A stretch of 64,000 bases of DNA from Flaviaestuariibacter flavus (lineage in GTDB: Bacteria; Bacteroidota; Bacteroidia; Chitinophagales; Chitinophagaceae), in assembly GCF_004337505.1 (NCBI RefSeq), contig NZ_SJZI01000042.1:781367-845366 (forward strand), given 5' to 3'. Made by a program: the position numbers and the translations under genes. Shown here in pieces: positions 49,050 to 57,335 of the stretch; the first letter of the stretch is position 1, and each line of letters opens with the position of its first letter. Under the pieces are notes generated by a model that was given only the letters and a program-made list of their open reading frames with translations, was not told the DNA's origin and did not search any database.

Positions 49050-49805
49050 ATGAGTATGTTGACAAAAAGATATCGCGGAGCGCTCTTCCCGGCCCTCCTG
49101 CTTTTCGCCTTTTCCTGCCGCTCCGTACAGAAGCCGGTGCGTACGGAATGGGACGGCTACCGCATCACCACGCAGCGGCCGGTCGACAGCGGCCTTGTGC
49201 GCCTGCTGCAGCCTTACCGCGACAGCGTAGACCGGAGCATGAATGAAGTGGTGGGCACTGCTGAAAAAGCACTCGATAAAAAACAACCCGAGGGAGCGCT
49301 CGGCAATTTCATGGTCGACGCCTTTTTTTATGGTGCTGAAAAATCTTTCGGTATAAAGCCCGACGCTGGTATCCTCAATTATGGTGGCATCCGCCTCACC
49401 CAGCTTGCCGCCGGCCCGGTAACGCGCGGCAAGATCTTCGAGCTGATGCCTTTCGACAACCTGCTGGTGCTGCAAAAGGTGCCCGGCTCGGTGTTGCAGG
49501 AGTTGCTTGACCTTACCGCGAAAGGCAAGGGCTGGCCGGTGCACGGGATTACCATGGAGATCCGCGACGGCAAGGCTGTCAACGTGATGATCAACGGTGC
49601 CCCGCTGGACCCGAACCGCACCTATACCCTGGTAAACTCCGACTATGTAGCCAACGGCGGCGACCAGGCGGCCATGCTCAAGTCGATCCCGCAGCAAAGC
49701 GTCGGCTACCTGCAGCGCGATGCGCTGTTCGATTACATCAAATACCTGAAGAGCCAGGGAAAGAATATTACTGCCAACGAAGAAAAACGTGTGTATGTAC
49801 CCTAG
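49050..49805 (+). CDS. 5'-nucleotidase C-terminal domain lipoprotein
   Basis: Predicted lipoprotein of 251 residues: signal ALFPALLLFAFSC, then the substrate-binding C-terminal domain of UshA-like 5'-nucleotidases (ALGNFMVDAFFYGAEKSFGI, ILNYGGIRLTQLAAGPVTRG, FELMPFDNLLVLQKVPGSVL, YTLVNSDYVANGGDQAAML). The metallophosphatase domain is absent but is encoded by the next gene, which overlaps this one by 11 bases. Together they would make one periplasmic nucleotidase from two chains. Start at ATG 49050 or 49056. Confidence 0.85.
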   Translation: MSMLTKRYRGALFPALLLFAFSCRSVQKPVRTEWDGYRITTQRPVDSGLVRLLQPYRDSVDRSMNEVVGTAEKALDKKQPEGALGNFMVDAFFYGAEKSFGIKPDAGILNYGGIRLTQLAAGPVTRGKIFELMPFDNLLVLQKVPGSVLQELLDLTAKGKGWPVHGITMEIRDGKAVNVMINGAPLDPNRTYTLVNSDYVANGGDQAAMLKSIPQQSVGYLQRDALFDYIKYLKSQGKNITANEEKRVYVP

Positions 49806-50736
49806 AAGAAAATTCCTGAAGCAGTCTGCACTTGCCGCCGGCGCCTTGTTGCTCGGTCCTTCGATCGCCCGTGCGGCCGAAGAAGCGGATGCGGCCCCGA
49901 AGCGCCTCACCATTTTGCATACGAACGATACGCATAGCCGCATCGACCCCTTCCCGATGGATGGCGGCAAGAACCAGGGCCTCGGCGGTGTGGCCGCGCG
50001 CAGCGAGCTGATCAAAAAGATCCGCGCCGAGGAGGCAAACGTGCTGCTGCTCGATGCCGGCGATATCTTCCAGGGAACGCCTTACTTCAATATATATAAA
50101 GGCGAGCCGGAGATCCGCGCAATGAGCTCCATGGGCTATGATGCCACCACCATCGGTAACCACGACTTCGACGCCGGGCTGGAAGACCTGGCCACGCAGC
50201 TTTCCAACCATGCATCTTTCCCGATGATCGTTTCGAACTACGACTTTACGGGAACGCCCATGGAAAACCGCTATGTGCCCTACAGGATCTTCCGCAAGGG
50301 CGGCCTCAGGATCGGTGTGCTCGGCGTGGGCATCAACGGCGATGGGCTGATACCGGCAAATCTCTGGGCCAATACAAAGTACCTCGACCCGGTAGAAAAG
50401 GCCAACGAAACCGCCGCGAAACTGAAGGCCGAAGGCTGCGACCTGGTGATCTGCCTGTCGCACCTCGGTTATAAATACGATAGCGACAACCGCATCTCCG
50501 ACCGCAGACTGGCACCGGCAACCGAAAACATCGATCTTATCATCGGCGGGCACACGCACACGTTCATGGAGCAGCCCGAGGTGATGAAAAATAAAAGGGG
50601 TGATGATATCCTGATCAACCAGGTAGGCTGGGCGGGCATCCAGCTCGGTCGGCTTGACTTTGTTTTTGAAAAAAAGAAAGGGAAAAATTTGGCAGGTTCG
50701 CAGTCGATTTTAGTTACGAAAAAAACAGGATCATAA
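49795..50736 (+). CDS. Metallophosphatase domain protein (5'-nucleotidase N-terminal half), Tat-exported
   Basis: Exported enzyme of 313 residues with a twin-arginine signal (MYPRRKFLKQSALAAGALLL). Binuclear metal motifs in order: LTILHTNDTHSRIDPFP, LLLDAGDIFQGTPY, TIGNHDFDAGLEDL, VICLSHLGYKYDSD and IIGGHTHTFMEQPE. This is the catalytic half of a UshA/CpdB-type nucleotidase; the C-terminal half is the upstream lipoprotein. Start at ATG 49795, giving an 11-base overlap with that gene. A Tat signal implies that metal is bound before export. Confidence 0.88.
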   Translation: MYPRRKFLKQSALAAGALLLGPSIARAAEEADAAPKRLTILHTNDTHSRIDPFPMDGGKNQGLGGVAARSELIKKIRAEEANVLLLDAGDIFQGTPYFNIYKGEPEIRAMSSMGYDATTIGNHDFDAGLEDLATQLSNHASFPMIVSNYDFTGTPMENRYVPYRIFRKGGLRIGVLGVGINGDGLIPANLWANTKYLDPVEKANETAAKLKAEGCDLVICLSHLGYKYDSDNRISDRRLAPATENIDLIIGGHTHTFMEQPEVMKNKRGDDILINQVGWAGIQLGRLDFVFEKKKGKNLAGSQSILVTKKTGS

Positions 50737-50795
50737 AAATTTTTTTCTGACTTTCTTTTGGGTCAATTTCGTTCTCCCGACTAAAAAAAATTTAG

Positions 50796-50804
50796 TTATC
50801 CACG
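50796..50804 (+). promoter_or_regulatory. DnaA-box-like site before dnaA
   Basis: TTATCCACG, one mismatch from the consensus TTATCCACA, in an AT-rich leader (50737-50795 is nearly all A/T runs). Only one clear box was seen, so autoregulation is as likely as an origin. Confidence 0.5.
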
Positions 50805-50866
50805 GGTTGTGAATTGTGGGCATTGCGTTGATAAAGTCCTAACTCAATATAAACTGCTTGAACTGC

Positions 50867-52300
50867 ATGGAGAAGAATGCTGAACTTGTTTGGAACAATT
50901 GCTTGACGATCATCAAAGACATCGTGGAGTGGCAGCATTTCAAAACCTGGTTCGAACCCATCAAGCCGGTTGCGCTGAAGGAGAATGTATTGATCATCCA
51001 GGTTCCGAGCCAGTTCTTTTTCGAATACCTCGAGGAGCACTACGTGAACCTGCTGGCCAAGACGCTGAAGCGTGAGCTGGGCAAGGATGCGCAGCTCGAG
51101 TACCGCATCATGGTCGATGGCGGCAACAACTACAACAAGCCGGTAACGGTTGATATGGCTGGCCAGGGCTTCAAGTCTTTTGCTGGCAACGAAATGGATT
51201 TTCCCCTCGTGATCAACACGCCGGTGAAAAACCCGTTTGTGATTCCCGGTCTGAAGAAGATGCAGATCGACCCGCAGCTCAACCCGAATTACACATTCGA
51301 TGCTTATATCGAGGGCGACTGCAACCGCGTGGCGCGCCGCGCCGGCAAGACCGTTGCGGAAAAGCCCGGTGCCAACTCCTTCAACCCGCTGGTGATCTAT
51401 GGTAATGTTGGTCTTGGTAAGACGCACCTCGCACAGGCCATCGGCAACGAGGTAAAGCGCAACCAGCCCAACAAGGTGGTGCTGTATGTTTCTTCCGAGA
51501 AATTCATCAACCAGTTCATCGATCACAGCCGCAACCAGGCCATCAACGATTTCATTCACTTCTACCAGATGATCGACGTACTGATCATCGACGACGTGCA
51601 GTTCTTCAATAAGGCCGAGAAGTCGCAGGATGCGTTCTTCTCCATCTTCAACCACCTGCACCAGAGCGGCAAGCAGCTCGTGCTCACCTCCGACAAGGCA
51701 CCCAAAGACCTGGAAGGTGTGCAGGAGCGACTTCTGAGCCGTTTCCGCTGGGGCCTCAGCGCCGACATCCAGGTGCCGGATTACGAGACCCGCATCGAGA
51801 TCCTCGAACGTAAGATGAAGAACGACGGGCTCGAGATGCCACCGGAAGTGGTGAAATACATCGCTTATAATATCAACAACAACGTGCGTGAGCTCGAAGG
51901 CGCGCTCATTTCGCTGCTGGCGCAGAGTTCGCTCAACCGCAAGGAGATCGACCTCGAACTGGCCAAGAAGGTGTTGCGCAACTTCGTGAAGTCGTCGAGC
52001 AAGGAGATCACGATCGATACCATCCAGAAGATGGTGTGCGACTACTTCGAGGTGCCCTACGAAAAGCTGCTTCAGAAGACGCGCAAGCGCGAGATCGTAC
52101 AGGCGCGCCAGATCACGATGTACCTGGCCAAGGCCTTTACGAAAAACTCGCTCAAGAGCATCGGCGAGCACTTCGGCGGCCGCGACCACACTACGGTGAT
52201 CCACTCCTGCCAGACAGTAAAAGACCTGATGGATACTGATTCGGGTTTCCGGGAACACGTGGTGGAGCTGCAGCAAAAAGTACAGCTGGCCGCACTCTAA
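50867..52300 (+). CDS. dnaA: Chromosomal replication initiator DnaA
   Basis: Replication initiator of 477 residues. Domain I (WNNCLTIIKDIVEWQHFKTW), a linker, AAA+ domain III with Walker A VIYGNVGLGKTHLAQAIGNE, Walker B VLIIDDVQFFNKAEKSQDAF and sensor TSDKAPKDLEGVQERLLSRF, and DNA-binding domain IV with GEHFGGRDHTTVIHSCQTVK. Start at ATG 50867 (MEKNAELVWNNC). A DnaA-box-like site lies 63 bp upstream. A terminator follows. Confidence 0.97.
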   Translation: MEKNAELVWNNCLTIIKDIVEWQHFKTWFEPIKPVALKENVLIIQVPSQFFFEYLEEHYVNLLAKTLKRELGKDAQLEYRIMVDGGNNYNKPVTVDMAGQGFKSFAGNEMDFPLVINTPVKNPFVIPGLKKMQIDPQLNPNYTFDAYIEGDCNRVARRAGKTVAEKPGANSFNPLVIYGNVGLGKTHLAQAIGNEVKRNQPNKVVLYVSSEKFINQFIDHSRNQAINDFIHFYQMIDVLIIDDVQFFNKAEKSQDAFFSIFNHLHQSGKQLVLTSDKAPKDLEGVQERLLSRFRWGLSADIQVPDYETRIEILERKMKNDGLEMPPEVVKYIAYNINNNVRELEGALISLLAQSSLNRKEIDLELAKKVLRNFVKSSSKEITIDTIQKMVCDYFEVPYEKLLQKTRKREIVQARQITMYLAKAFTKNSLKSIGEHFGGRDHTTVIHSCQTVKDLMDTDSGFREHVVELQQKVQLAAL

Positions 52301-52324
52301 AATGCTTTTAAACGGCTTTAATAC

Positions 52325-52352
52325 AAAATGCCTCGCTTACGCGGGGCATTTT
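52325..52352 (+). terminator. dnaA terminator
   Basis: Stem AAAATGCCTCGC / GCGGGGCATTTT (one T.G pair) with loop TTAC, followed by T and A. Confidence 0.8.
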
Positions 52353-52393
52353 TATCGCCGGGTGTGTCCCGGCACTCCTAAGACAGGTATTGC

Positions 52394-52597
52394 TTAGCCG
52401 GTTACTTCCGACTCATCGATCCCGAGTCCGGAAGAAAGGATGACATAGTCCTTGCCTTCAACGCCTCTTACCTTACCGTTGCTCGATTCGCGGCCGTCAT
52501 CAGTCAGGTGGCGCTCCTGCCTTTTGTTCTTCTTTTCGCCGCGGCCCTCGTTGCTGACGGGGACCTTCGGCTCTTGCTGCTTGTTCTTCATAGTCAT
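52394..52597 (-). CDS. Small hydrophilic protein of unknown function
   Basis: A 67-residue charged protein (MTMKNKQQEPKVPVSNEGRG, then RQERHLTDDGRESSNGKVRG) with a more hydrophobic C-terminus YVILSSGLGIDESEVTG. It is too short and ordered in charge to dismiss, and the C-terminal segment looks conserved-type, but I cannot name a family. Start at MTM (52597) or the Met two codons later; the longer frame upstream overlaps the tRNA-Ser promoter. Confidence 0.5.
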   Translation of the reverse strand: MTMKNKQQEPKVPVSNEGRGEKKNKRQERHLTDDGRESSNGKVRGVEGKDYVILSSGLGIDESEVTG

Positions 52598-52677
52598 GCC
52601 GTTTCCTAAAGAGCTACAACAATGGTACCGACCGGCCGAAAAAGAGGCGCATCGTACTTTTTTTAAAGGATTTTTTA

Positions 52678-52707
52678 TTGCGTGTTTTCCTGAAATCCCT
52701 ATTTTTG
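52678..52707 (+). promoter_or_regulatory. Promoter of tRNA-Ser
   Basis: -33 TTG (52678-52680), 19-base spacer and -7 TATTTTTG (52700-52707), a full match to the Bacteroidota consensus. It ends 18 bases before the tRNA. Confidence 0.6.
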
Positions 52708-52725
52708 CCACCCTGCAAACGGATT

Positions 52726-52814
52726 GGTGAGGTGGATGAGTGGCTGAAATCAGTAGTTTGCTAAACTGCCGTACGGGTTAAACTGTACCGCGGGTTCGAA
52801 TCCCGCCCTCACCG
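52726..52814 (+). tRNA. tRNA-Ser (GCT)
   Basis: Acceptor stem GGTGAGG / CCTCACC, anticodon stem GTAGT / ACTGC around loop TTGCTAA (anticodon GCT), a long variable arm, and T arm CGGGTTCGAATCCCG. 89 nt; CCA is not encoded. Confidence 0.95.
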
Positions 52815-52828
52815 CAGTTGAAGAACTG

Positions 52829-52848
52829 GCCCCGACAACCGTCGGGGC
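52829..52848 (+). terminator. tRNA-Ser terminator
   Basis: Stem GCCCCGAC / GTCGGGGC with loop AACC, followed by TTTTTC. Confidence 0.85.
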
Positions 52849-52918
52849 TTTTTCGTGTCCGCAACCGCGCATTGACGCACCCATTGCCGCCGTTTCCGCG
52901 CATCTCGCCCGAGTTCCT

Positions 52919-52926
52919 TAATTTTA
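52919..52926 (+). promoter_or_regulatory. Candidate -7 box
   Basis: TAATTTTA, third occurrence of this octamer (7056, 25766), 12 bases before the ATG at 52939. Confidence 0.35.
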
Positions 52927-52938
52927 GGGTCTATCTAC

Positions 52939-53865
52939 ATGCTTATGAGAAGCTTCCTTTTGGCGGCCCTGGTGCTGCTGGCCGCGGTCTCCTGCCGCCG
53001 TCTGACCGATTCCACCTCGCCCGCCGTTTATGCAGCACCACAACTGGCTTACGTATATACGGTTGACTCCACCAGTGGCCGTTCCGATACCGTTAACCGG
53101 CAATCCATCACTTACGACGCCCAGGGGCGTACCCTTGAGATTGTTGACCTGGGCCTGAACCGTGCCGGCGACACCGCTCATTTTGTTCGCCGCCATTTCG
53201 AATACGGCACCGATACGCTCGCGGCCCGCAGCATCGTCTACTGGCACTATTACGGAAGCGGCGGCTACCAGCGTTTCGATACGATCACCTATCGCCACGA
53301 GAACGGTGTGCTGGTTTATGACTCGTCGCGCCTGCACCGGGATAACGGCGACGTGGAAACCCGCGTTCGCCGCCGTACCTACCATAGCAGCTATATTGCC
53401 GATACCGTCCTGCTGGTTGCGGAAAGCGGGGGCGTGGCGGATACGACGCACCAGGAGTCGCGCAGCTGGCTGACCCGTGTGGGTCTTTATACCCTGCGCC
53501 AGCTCGATTCCGTACAGGAATGGCACAATACACCCGATCTTTTCTATCACCGCTACGACCTGAACATTACCCCGAGCGTGGTCCCGAACCCCTTCTATGG
53601 CGTGTACAAAATGGTGGGCGACGAGCTGGCAGATCATTACCTGTCGGTCTATTCTTCTGTCGAGTTTTCAGGACCAACGCTTCCGGCACAGACCAGCTCC
53701 GATTACCATTATTGGGCAGCCGGTCAGGTTCCCGTGAGCGGGGGAACAGAAACCGTGCAGTACCGGCCCTATGTGCGTGCCGACGGCTTCCCGGTGCGGA
53801 TAACCGAGATCCGTGGCGGCGGCGGTGTGTCGCAAACGGTGCACCACCTGCTCGTTTACAATTAA
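52939..53865 (+). CDS. Lipoprotein of unknown function
   Basis: Predicted lipoprotein of 308 residues: signal SFLLAALVLLAAVSC, then a beta-rich soluble protein with recurring YD/YE-type strands (SITYDAQGRTLEIVDLGLNR, RRHFEYGTDTLAARSIVYWH, DTITYRHENGVLVYDSSRLH), reminiscent of YD-repeat-like lipoproteins of Bacteroidota. No catalytic residues are recognised. It lies between two tRNA genes and is probably transcribed alone. Either of two close ATGs (52939, 52945) could be used. Confidence 0.65.
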   Translation: MLMRSFLLAALVLLAAVSCRRLTDSTSPAVYAAPQLAYVYTVDSTSGRSDTVNRQSITYDAQGRTLEIVDLGLNRAGDTAHFVRRHFEYGTDTLAARSIVYWHYYGSGGYQRFDTITYRHENGVLVYDSSRLHRDNGDVETRVRRRTYHSSYIADTVLLVAESGGVADTTHQESRSWLTRVGLYTLRQLDSVQEWHNTPDLFYHRYDLNITPSVVPNPFYGVYKMVGDELADHYLSVYSSVEFSGPTLPAQTSSDYHYWAAGQVPVSGGTETVQYRPYVRADGFPVRITEIRGGGGVSQTVHHLLVYN

Positions 53866-53879
53866 GTGCCGAAACACTT

Positions 53880-53910
53880 TTGATTTATCCTCGCGAAAGG
53901 ACTAGCTTTG
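53880..53910 (+). promoter_or_regulatory. Promoter of tRNA-Pro
   Basis: -33 TTG (53880-53882), 20-base spacer and -7 TAGCTTTG (53903-53910). The tRNA begins 31 bases further on. Confidence 0.6.
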
Positions 53911-53941
53911 CAGCCCCTTGCCGCTGTTGCGATAGTGGTTT

Positions 53942-54015
53942 CGGGAAGTAGCGCAGCCCGGTAGCGCACCTGGTTTGGGACCAGGGGGTCGCAGGTTCGA
54001 ATCCTGTCTTCCCGA
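53942..54015 (+). tRNA. tRNA-Pro (TGG)
   Basis: Acceptor CGGGAAG / CTTCCCG, D arm GCGCAGCCCGGTAGCGC, anticodon stem CCTGG / CCAGG around TTTGGGA (anticodon TGG), T arm GCAGGTTCGAATCCTGT. 74 nt, discriminator A, CCA not encoded. Its 3' half is repeated three times downstream. Confidence 0.95.
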
Positions 54016-54016
54016 C

Positions 54017-54047
54017 AAAAAGAGCGTCTTTGTGACGCTCTTTTTTT
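54017..54047 (+). terminator. tRNA-Pro terminator
   Basis: 12-bp stem AAAAAGAGCGTC / GACGCTCTTTTT with loop TTTGT, followed by T. It is the first of four terminators in the array. Confidence 0.85.
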
Positions 54048-54055
54048 ATGCCCAC

Positions 54056-54110
54056 TAGCGCATCCCGCCTTGGGCGGGAGGGTCGCAGGTTCGAATCCTG
54101 TCTTCCCGAC
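54056..54110 (+). repeat. tRNA-Pro 3'-half repeat, copy 1
   Basis: Begins in the D arm (tagcgca), replaces the anticodon arm with CCCGCCttgGGCGGG, and then repeats the variable loop, T arm and acceptor 3' strand of tRNA-Pro exactly, ending cttcccgac. It has no 5' acceptor strand, so it cannot fold as a tRNA alone. Confidence 0.85.
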
Positions 54111-54141
54111 AAAAAGAGCGTCTTTGTGAGGCTCTTTTTTT
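54111..54141 (+). terminator. Array terminator 2
   Basis: AAAAAGAGCGTC-tttgt-GAGGCTCTTTTTTT, a copy of the tRNA-Pro terminator with one stem mismatch. Confidence 0.75.
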
Positions 54142-54149
54142 ATGCCCAC

Positions 54150-54204
54150 TAGCGCATCCCGCCTTGGGCGGGAGGGTCGCAGGTTCGAATCCTGTCTTCC
54201 AGAC
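54150..54204 (+). repeat. tRNA-Pro 3'-half repeat, copy 2
   Basis: Same unit as copy 1 except acceptor strand CTTCCAG (C to A). Its end lies exactly 94 bp after that of copy 1. Confidence 0.85.
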
Positions 54205-54235
54205 AAAAAGAGAGTCATTACGGCTCTCTTTTTTT
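54205..54235 (+). terminator. Array terminator 3
   Basis: AAAAAGAGAG and CTCTCTTTTTTT around a different loop region; stem changes relative to terminator 1 are compensatory (GAGCG/CGCTC versus GAGAG/CTCTC), so pairing is kept. Confidence 0.75.
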
Positions 54236-54243
54236 GCGCCCTG

Positions 54244-54298
54244 TAGCGCATCCCGCCTTGGGCGGGAGGGTCGCAGGTTCGAATCCTGTCTTCCCGAC
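54244..54298 (+). repeat. tRNA-Pro 3'-half repeat, copy 3
   Basis: Same unit with intact CTTCCCG; preceded by gcgccctg, slightly closer to the parental D arm. Its end is again 94 bp after the previous copy. Confidence 0.85.
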
Positions 54299-54309
54299 AA
54301 TTAAGAACG

Positions 54310-54335
54310 AAGGAGCTGCAGAAATGTAGCTCCTT
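54310..54335 (+). terminator. Array terminator 4
   Basis: AAGGAGCTGCA / TGTAGCTCCTT with loop GAAA, followed by TAAATTTTTT. Unlike the others in sequence. Confidence 0.75.
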
Positions 54336-54339
54336 TAAA

Positions 54340-54743
54340 TTTTTTACCCGGGCATCATATCGGACAGGGATCATCAATAGGAATCGATTTGCTGCGAAAT
54401 AACTGGTGTTGAGCGACCCGGCACGGGCGGATCAGGGGCCTCGGCTCCCGCGTAGACGGGCGGGCAGGCGGCAGCTTTGATCCGTTGCGGTAAAAGTCCT
54501 GTATCCATATTTAAAGGAGACCATGATGGCGCCATTTTCTTTTAATTCACCCGGTGTAAGATGCCAGAAAAGCTGAACAGAATGATAAACCGGCCATAAG
54601 TTGCTACCCGTGTGGGCGTGTATTTTGAGAAAGGTATGCGTTCAGTGCGGCTGTAGGAAAATCTACGACTCATACAACCGACTGGATGGGCTGCGTTAGA
54701 CGTTGCCGAATGTCGTTGGTGCTTGCGCCACTAAATCAGAATA
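54340..54743. other. 404-bp gap at the edge of the lower-GC cluster
   Basis: No reading frame of note, no repeat shared with the rest of the window and no integrase remnant recognised. A Gly-codon-like GC patch (gacgggcgggcaggcggc, near 54456) is the only oddity. It probably contains the promoter of the GH2 gene and possibly an integration scar. Confidence 0.5.
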
Positions 54744-57188
54744 ATGAGAAGAAAAGTTTGTTGCCTGTTGTCATTCCTCGTGATAATCAGTTTTGCATCC
54801 AAGGCACAACGTGAAGTTGTTTTACTGGATAAAGACTGGAGATTTATTAAAGCCGATGTGCCTAAGGCAGCAGCCGTCGGATTTGACGATGCACAAGGGG
54901 AAAGGGTTTCGGTTCCGCACGACTGGGCCATCAAAGGTCCTTTTGATAAAAACAACGACGCGCAGATTGTAACTGTTACCGAAGACGGTGAAAAGAAGCC
55001 TGCCCTGAGAACCGGCAGGACAGGAGGATTACCCTGGACAGGTGTTGGCTGGTACCGGAAAGTATTACCCATACCGGCAAAACAAAAAGGCAGAAGATGT
55101 TTTATAGAATTCGACGGCGCCATGAGCCATGCGGTTGTTTACCTGAACGGCGATAGCATTGCTACATGGCCCTATGGTTATGCCTCGTTCTCTTTTGAGT
55201 TGACCGATAAAATAAAGCCCGGTCAGAAAAATGTTTTAGCCGTCCGGCTGGAAAACCAGGAAGAGTCCTCGCGCTGGTATCCCGGTGCGGGCATCTACCG
55301 CAACGTGCGCCTGGTGTTTACCAACCCGGTGCATGTGCAGCATTGGGGAACTTATATTACCACTCCGGAGGTCAATAATAAACAGGCAACTGTTCATATC
55401 AGGACCGGGATACAAAATCAATCGGGCATTGAAAAGCCGGTGACAGTGGTAACAACAATCTTCAATTCCTCCGGAAAACAGGTTGCAGCCAATAAAGTAA
55501 CGCTTGCTGTCGGCAAGGAAGGAGTGGCGGAACAAAATCTCGCTGTTGGCAATCCTTCACTATGGGATATAGAAACACCTTATTTATACAGAGCTGCCTG
55601 CACCTTGGTGGTCGATAATAAGCCGGTTGATGTATTCGAAACTTCGTTTGGCATCCGGACCATTGCGTTCGATAGCAACAATGGATTTTTTTTGAATGGC
55701 AGGCAAACAAAAATTAACGGTGTTTGTAATCACCACGACCTTGGGCCTTTGGGTGCAGCCGTTAATTACCGTGCCATTGAAAGGCAATTGCAGTTGCTGA
55801 AAGAGATGGGTTGCAATGGCATCCGTACCAGCCACAACCCACCGGCGCCTGAACTGTTGGAGCTATGCGATAAAATGGGTTTTGTGGTGATGGACGAGGC
55901 TTTTGACGAATGGAAAATGGCCAAATGCAAAAACGGGTACAACAAGCTTTTCGACCAATGGGCGGAGAAAGACCTGCGGGCGATGATAAAACGCGATCGC
56001 AATCATCCGTCTGTCATTCTGTGGAGCATCGGCAATGAAATTGCCGAGCAGAAAAGTCCAAACGGTGCAGCAACCGCAAAGTTCCTGGTTGATATCGCAC
56101 ACGACGAAGACCCGACGCGGCTAACCACGGCAGCTTTCAATAGTTTGGACAACGCTATCAAAAACGGTTTGGCTGATGGGGTGGATGTGGTGGGTTTGAA
56201 TTACTGGAATTATCGCTTTGCCGAAATTCATAAAGCACATCCCCGGTGGAAATTAATCGGAAGTGAAACGCAGTCAACGGTGAGCAGCCGTGGCGAATAC
56301 ATGTTCCCGGCGGTTGAAAGAAAGAGCGCCAAATACACGAACAGGCAAAGCAGTTCGTACGGCATGGAGGCGCCGGGCTGGGGCAATTCGCCGGATGTTG
56401 AATTTGCATGGCTGGACGCGAATGAATATGTGCCCGGCGAATTTGTGTGGACCGGCTTTGATTATTTAGGCGAACCCACCCCTTATAACAACAATTGGCC
56501 GTCACATAGCTCTTACTTTGGCATCATTGATCTGGCAGGAATTCCCAAAGACCTTTATTATTTGTATCAAAGTCATTGGGCCGGAGGAAAAGTGTTGCAC
56601 GTACTTCCACACTGGAACTGGAAGGGTAGGGAAGGAGCGCTTACCCCTGTGCATTGTTATACTTCCTTTCCTTCAGTAGAATTGTTTGTGAATGGCAAAA
56701 GCCAGGGAATGCAACGGAAGGATACCACCCGGTATGGCCGTTATCGATTGCGGTGGGATAGTGTTCGGTATGAGCCCGGGGAAATCAAGGTGGTGGCCTA
56801 CGATGACAATGGAAAGATCGCAGCGACAGAGACCAGAAAGACCGCCGGTGCGCCTTATCAAATCAAGCTCATAGCCGACAGGGCCACTATTCATGCAGGC
56901 CAAAAAGACCTTTCTTTTGTTACGGTGAAGCTTTTGGACAAAGAAGGAAATCTATGCCCGGTTGCTTCAAATAACATATCGTTTCAGCTATCCGGGGCCG
57001 GCACGATCCGCGGTGTTGCCAACGGCGACGCGACCAATACGCGAGTCCTGTCGGGCACGGAAATACAGCTTTTCAACGGACAATGCATTGTGGTTATTCA
57101 ATCCGCCGAAAGGGCAGGAAGCGTTCATCTGGTGGCTTCTTCACCGGGATTAGCCCATGCAAAGCTCGATTTAAAAGTAGTACCATAA
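54744..57188 (+). CDS. Glycoside hydrolase family 2 (beta-galactosidase-like)
   Basis: Exported GH2 enzyme of 814 residues. Signal peptide CCLLSFLVIISFASKAQ; sugar-binding domain (VSVPHDWAIKGPFDKNNDAQ; GVGWYRKVLPIPAKQKGRRC), Ig-like domain, then the TIM barrel with acid/base Glu in SVILWSIGNEIAEQ and probable nucleophile Glu in KLIGSETQSTVSSRGEY. NGVCNHHDLGPLGAAVNYRA is a family signature. The C-terminus holds extra beta domains. Acts on terminal beta-galactosides or similar; exact linkage unknown. First gene of a four-gene glycan cluster with lower GC than the rest of the window. Confidence 0.88.
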   Translation: MRRKVCCLLSFLVIISFASKAQREVVLLDKDWRFIKADVPKAAAVGFDDAQGERVSVPHDWAIKGPFDKNNDAQIVTVTEDGEKKPALRTGRTGGLPWTGVGWYRKVLPIPAKQKGRRCFIEFDGAMSHAVVYLNGDSIATWPYGYASFSFELTDKIKPGQKNVLAVRLENQEESSRWYPGAGIYRNVRLVFTNPVHVQHWGTYITTPEVNNKQATVHIRTGIQNQSGIEKPVTVVTTIFNSSGKQVAANKVTLAVGKEGVAEQNLAVGNPSLWDIETPYLYRAACTLVVDNKPVDVFETSFGIRTIAFDSNNGFFLNGRQTKINGVCNHHDLGPLGAAVNYRAIERQLQLLKEMGCNGIRTSHNPPAPELLELCDKMGFVVMDEAFDEWKMAKCKNGYNKLFDQWAEKDLRAMIKRDRNHPSVILWSIGNEIAEQKSPNGAATAKFLVDIAHDEDPTRLTTAAFNSLDNAIKNGLADGVDVVGLNYWNYRFAEIHKAHPRWKLIGSETQSTVSSRGEYMFPAVERKSAKYTNRQSSSYGMEAPGWGNSPDVEFAWLDANEYVPGEFVWTGFDYLGEPTPYNNNWPSHSSYFGIIDLAGIPKDLYYLYQSHWAGGKVLHVLPHWNWKGREGALTPVHCYTSFPSVELFVNGKSQGMQRKDTTRYGRYRLRWDSVRYEPGEIKVVAYDDNGKIAATETRKTAGAPYQIKLIADRATIHAGQKDLSFVTVKLLDKEGNLCPVASNNISFQLSGAGTIRGVANGDATNTRVLSGTEIQLFNGQCIVVIQSAERAGSVHLVASSPGLAHAKLDLKVVP

Positions 57189-57335
57189 TTGACTGCCATT
57201 ACTTTTTGCCTCCTGGGTTAAAATGGTTGAATAACCGGCTAATCTGTTGCATCCCGAATTTTCAATTAGTTGCACCTTCAATGTCTTCTGTTCTAATAAA
57301 AATAATTATCCTACCCACCACCCATCATTAGTTAA

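Noticed and set aside
50792..52276. 494-codon minus-strand open frame opposite dnaA
   Set aside because: Antisense artefact; DnaA motifs are complete on the plus strand.
54056..54298. The three tRNA-like copies as functional tRNAs
   Set aside because: They lack the 5' acceptor strand and most of the D arm, and the loop position 33 is C instead of T. They cannot form a cloverleaf.
53862..54377. Long minus-strand frames over the tRNA-Pro array (translations like KTGFEPATLPPKAGC and QDSNLRPSRPRRDA)
   Set aside because: They are antisense readings of tRNA T-arm and acceptor sequence. Such peptides are, from memory, frequent spurious entries in databases.
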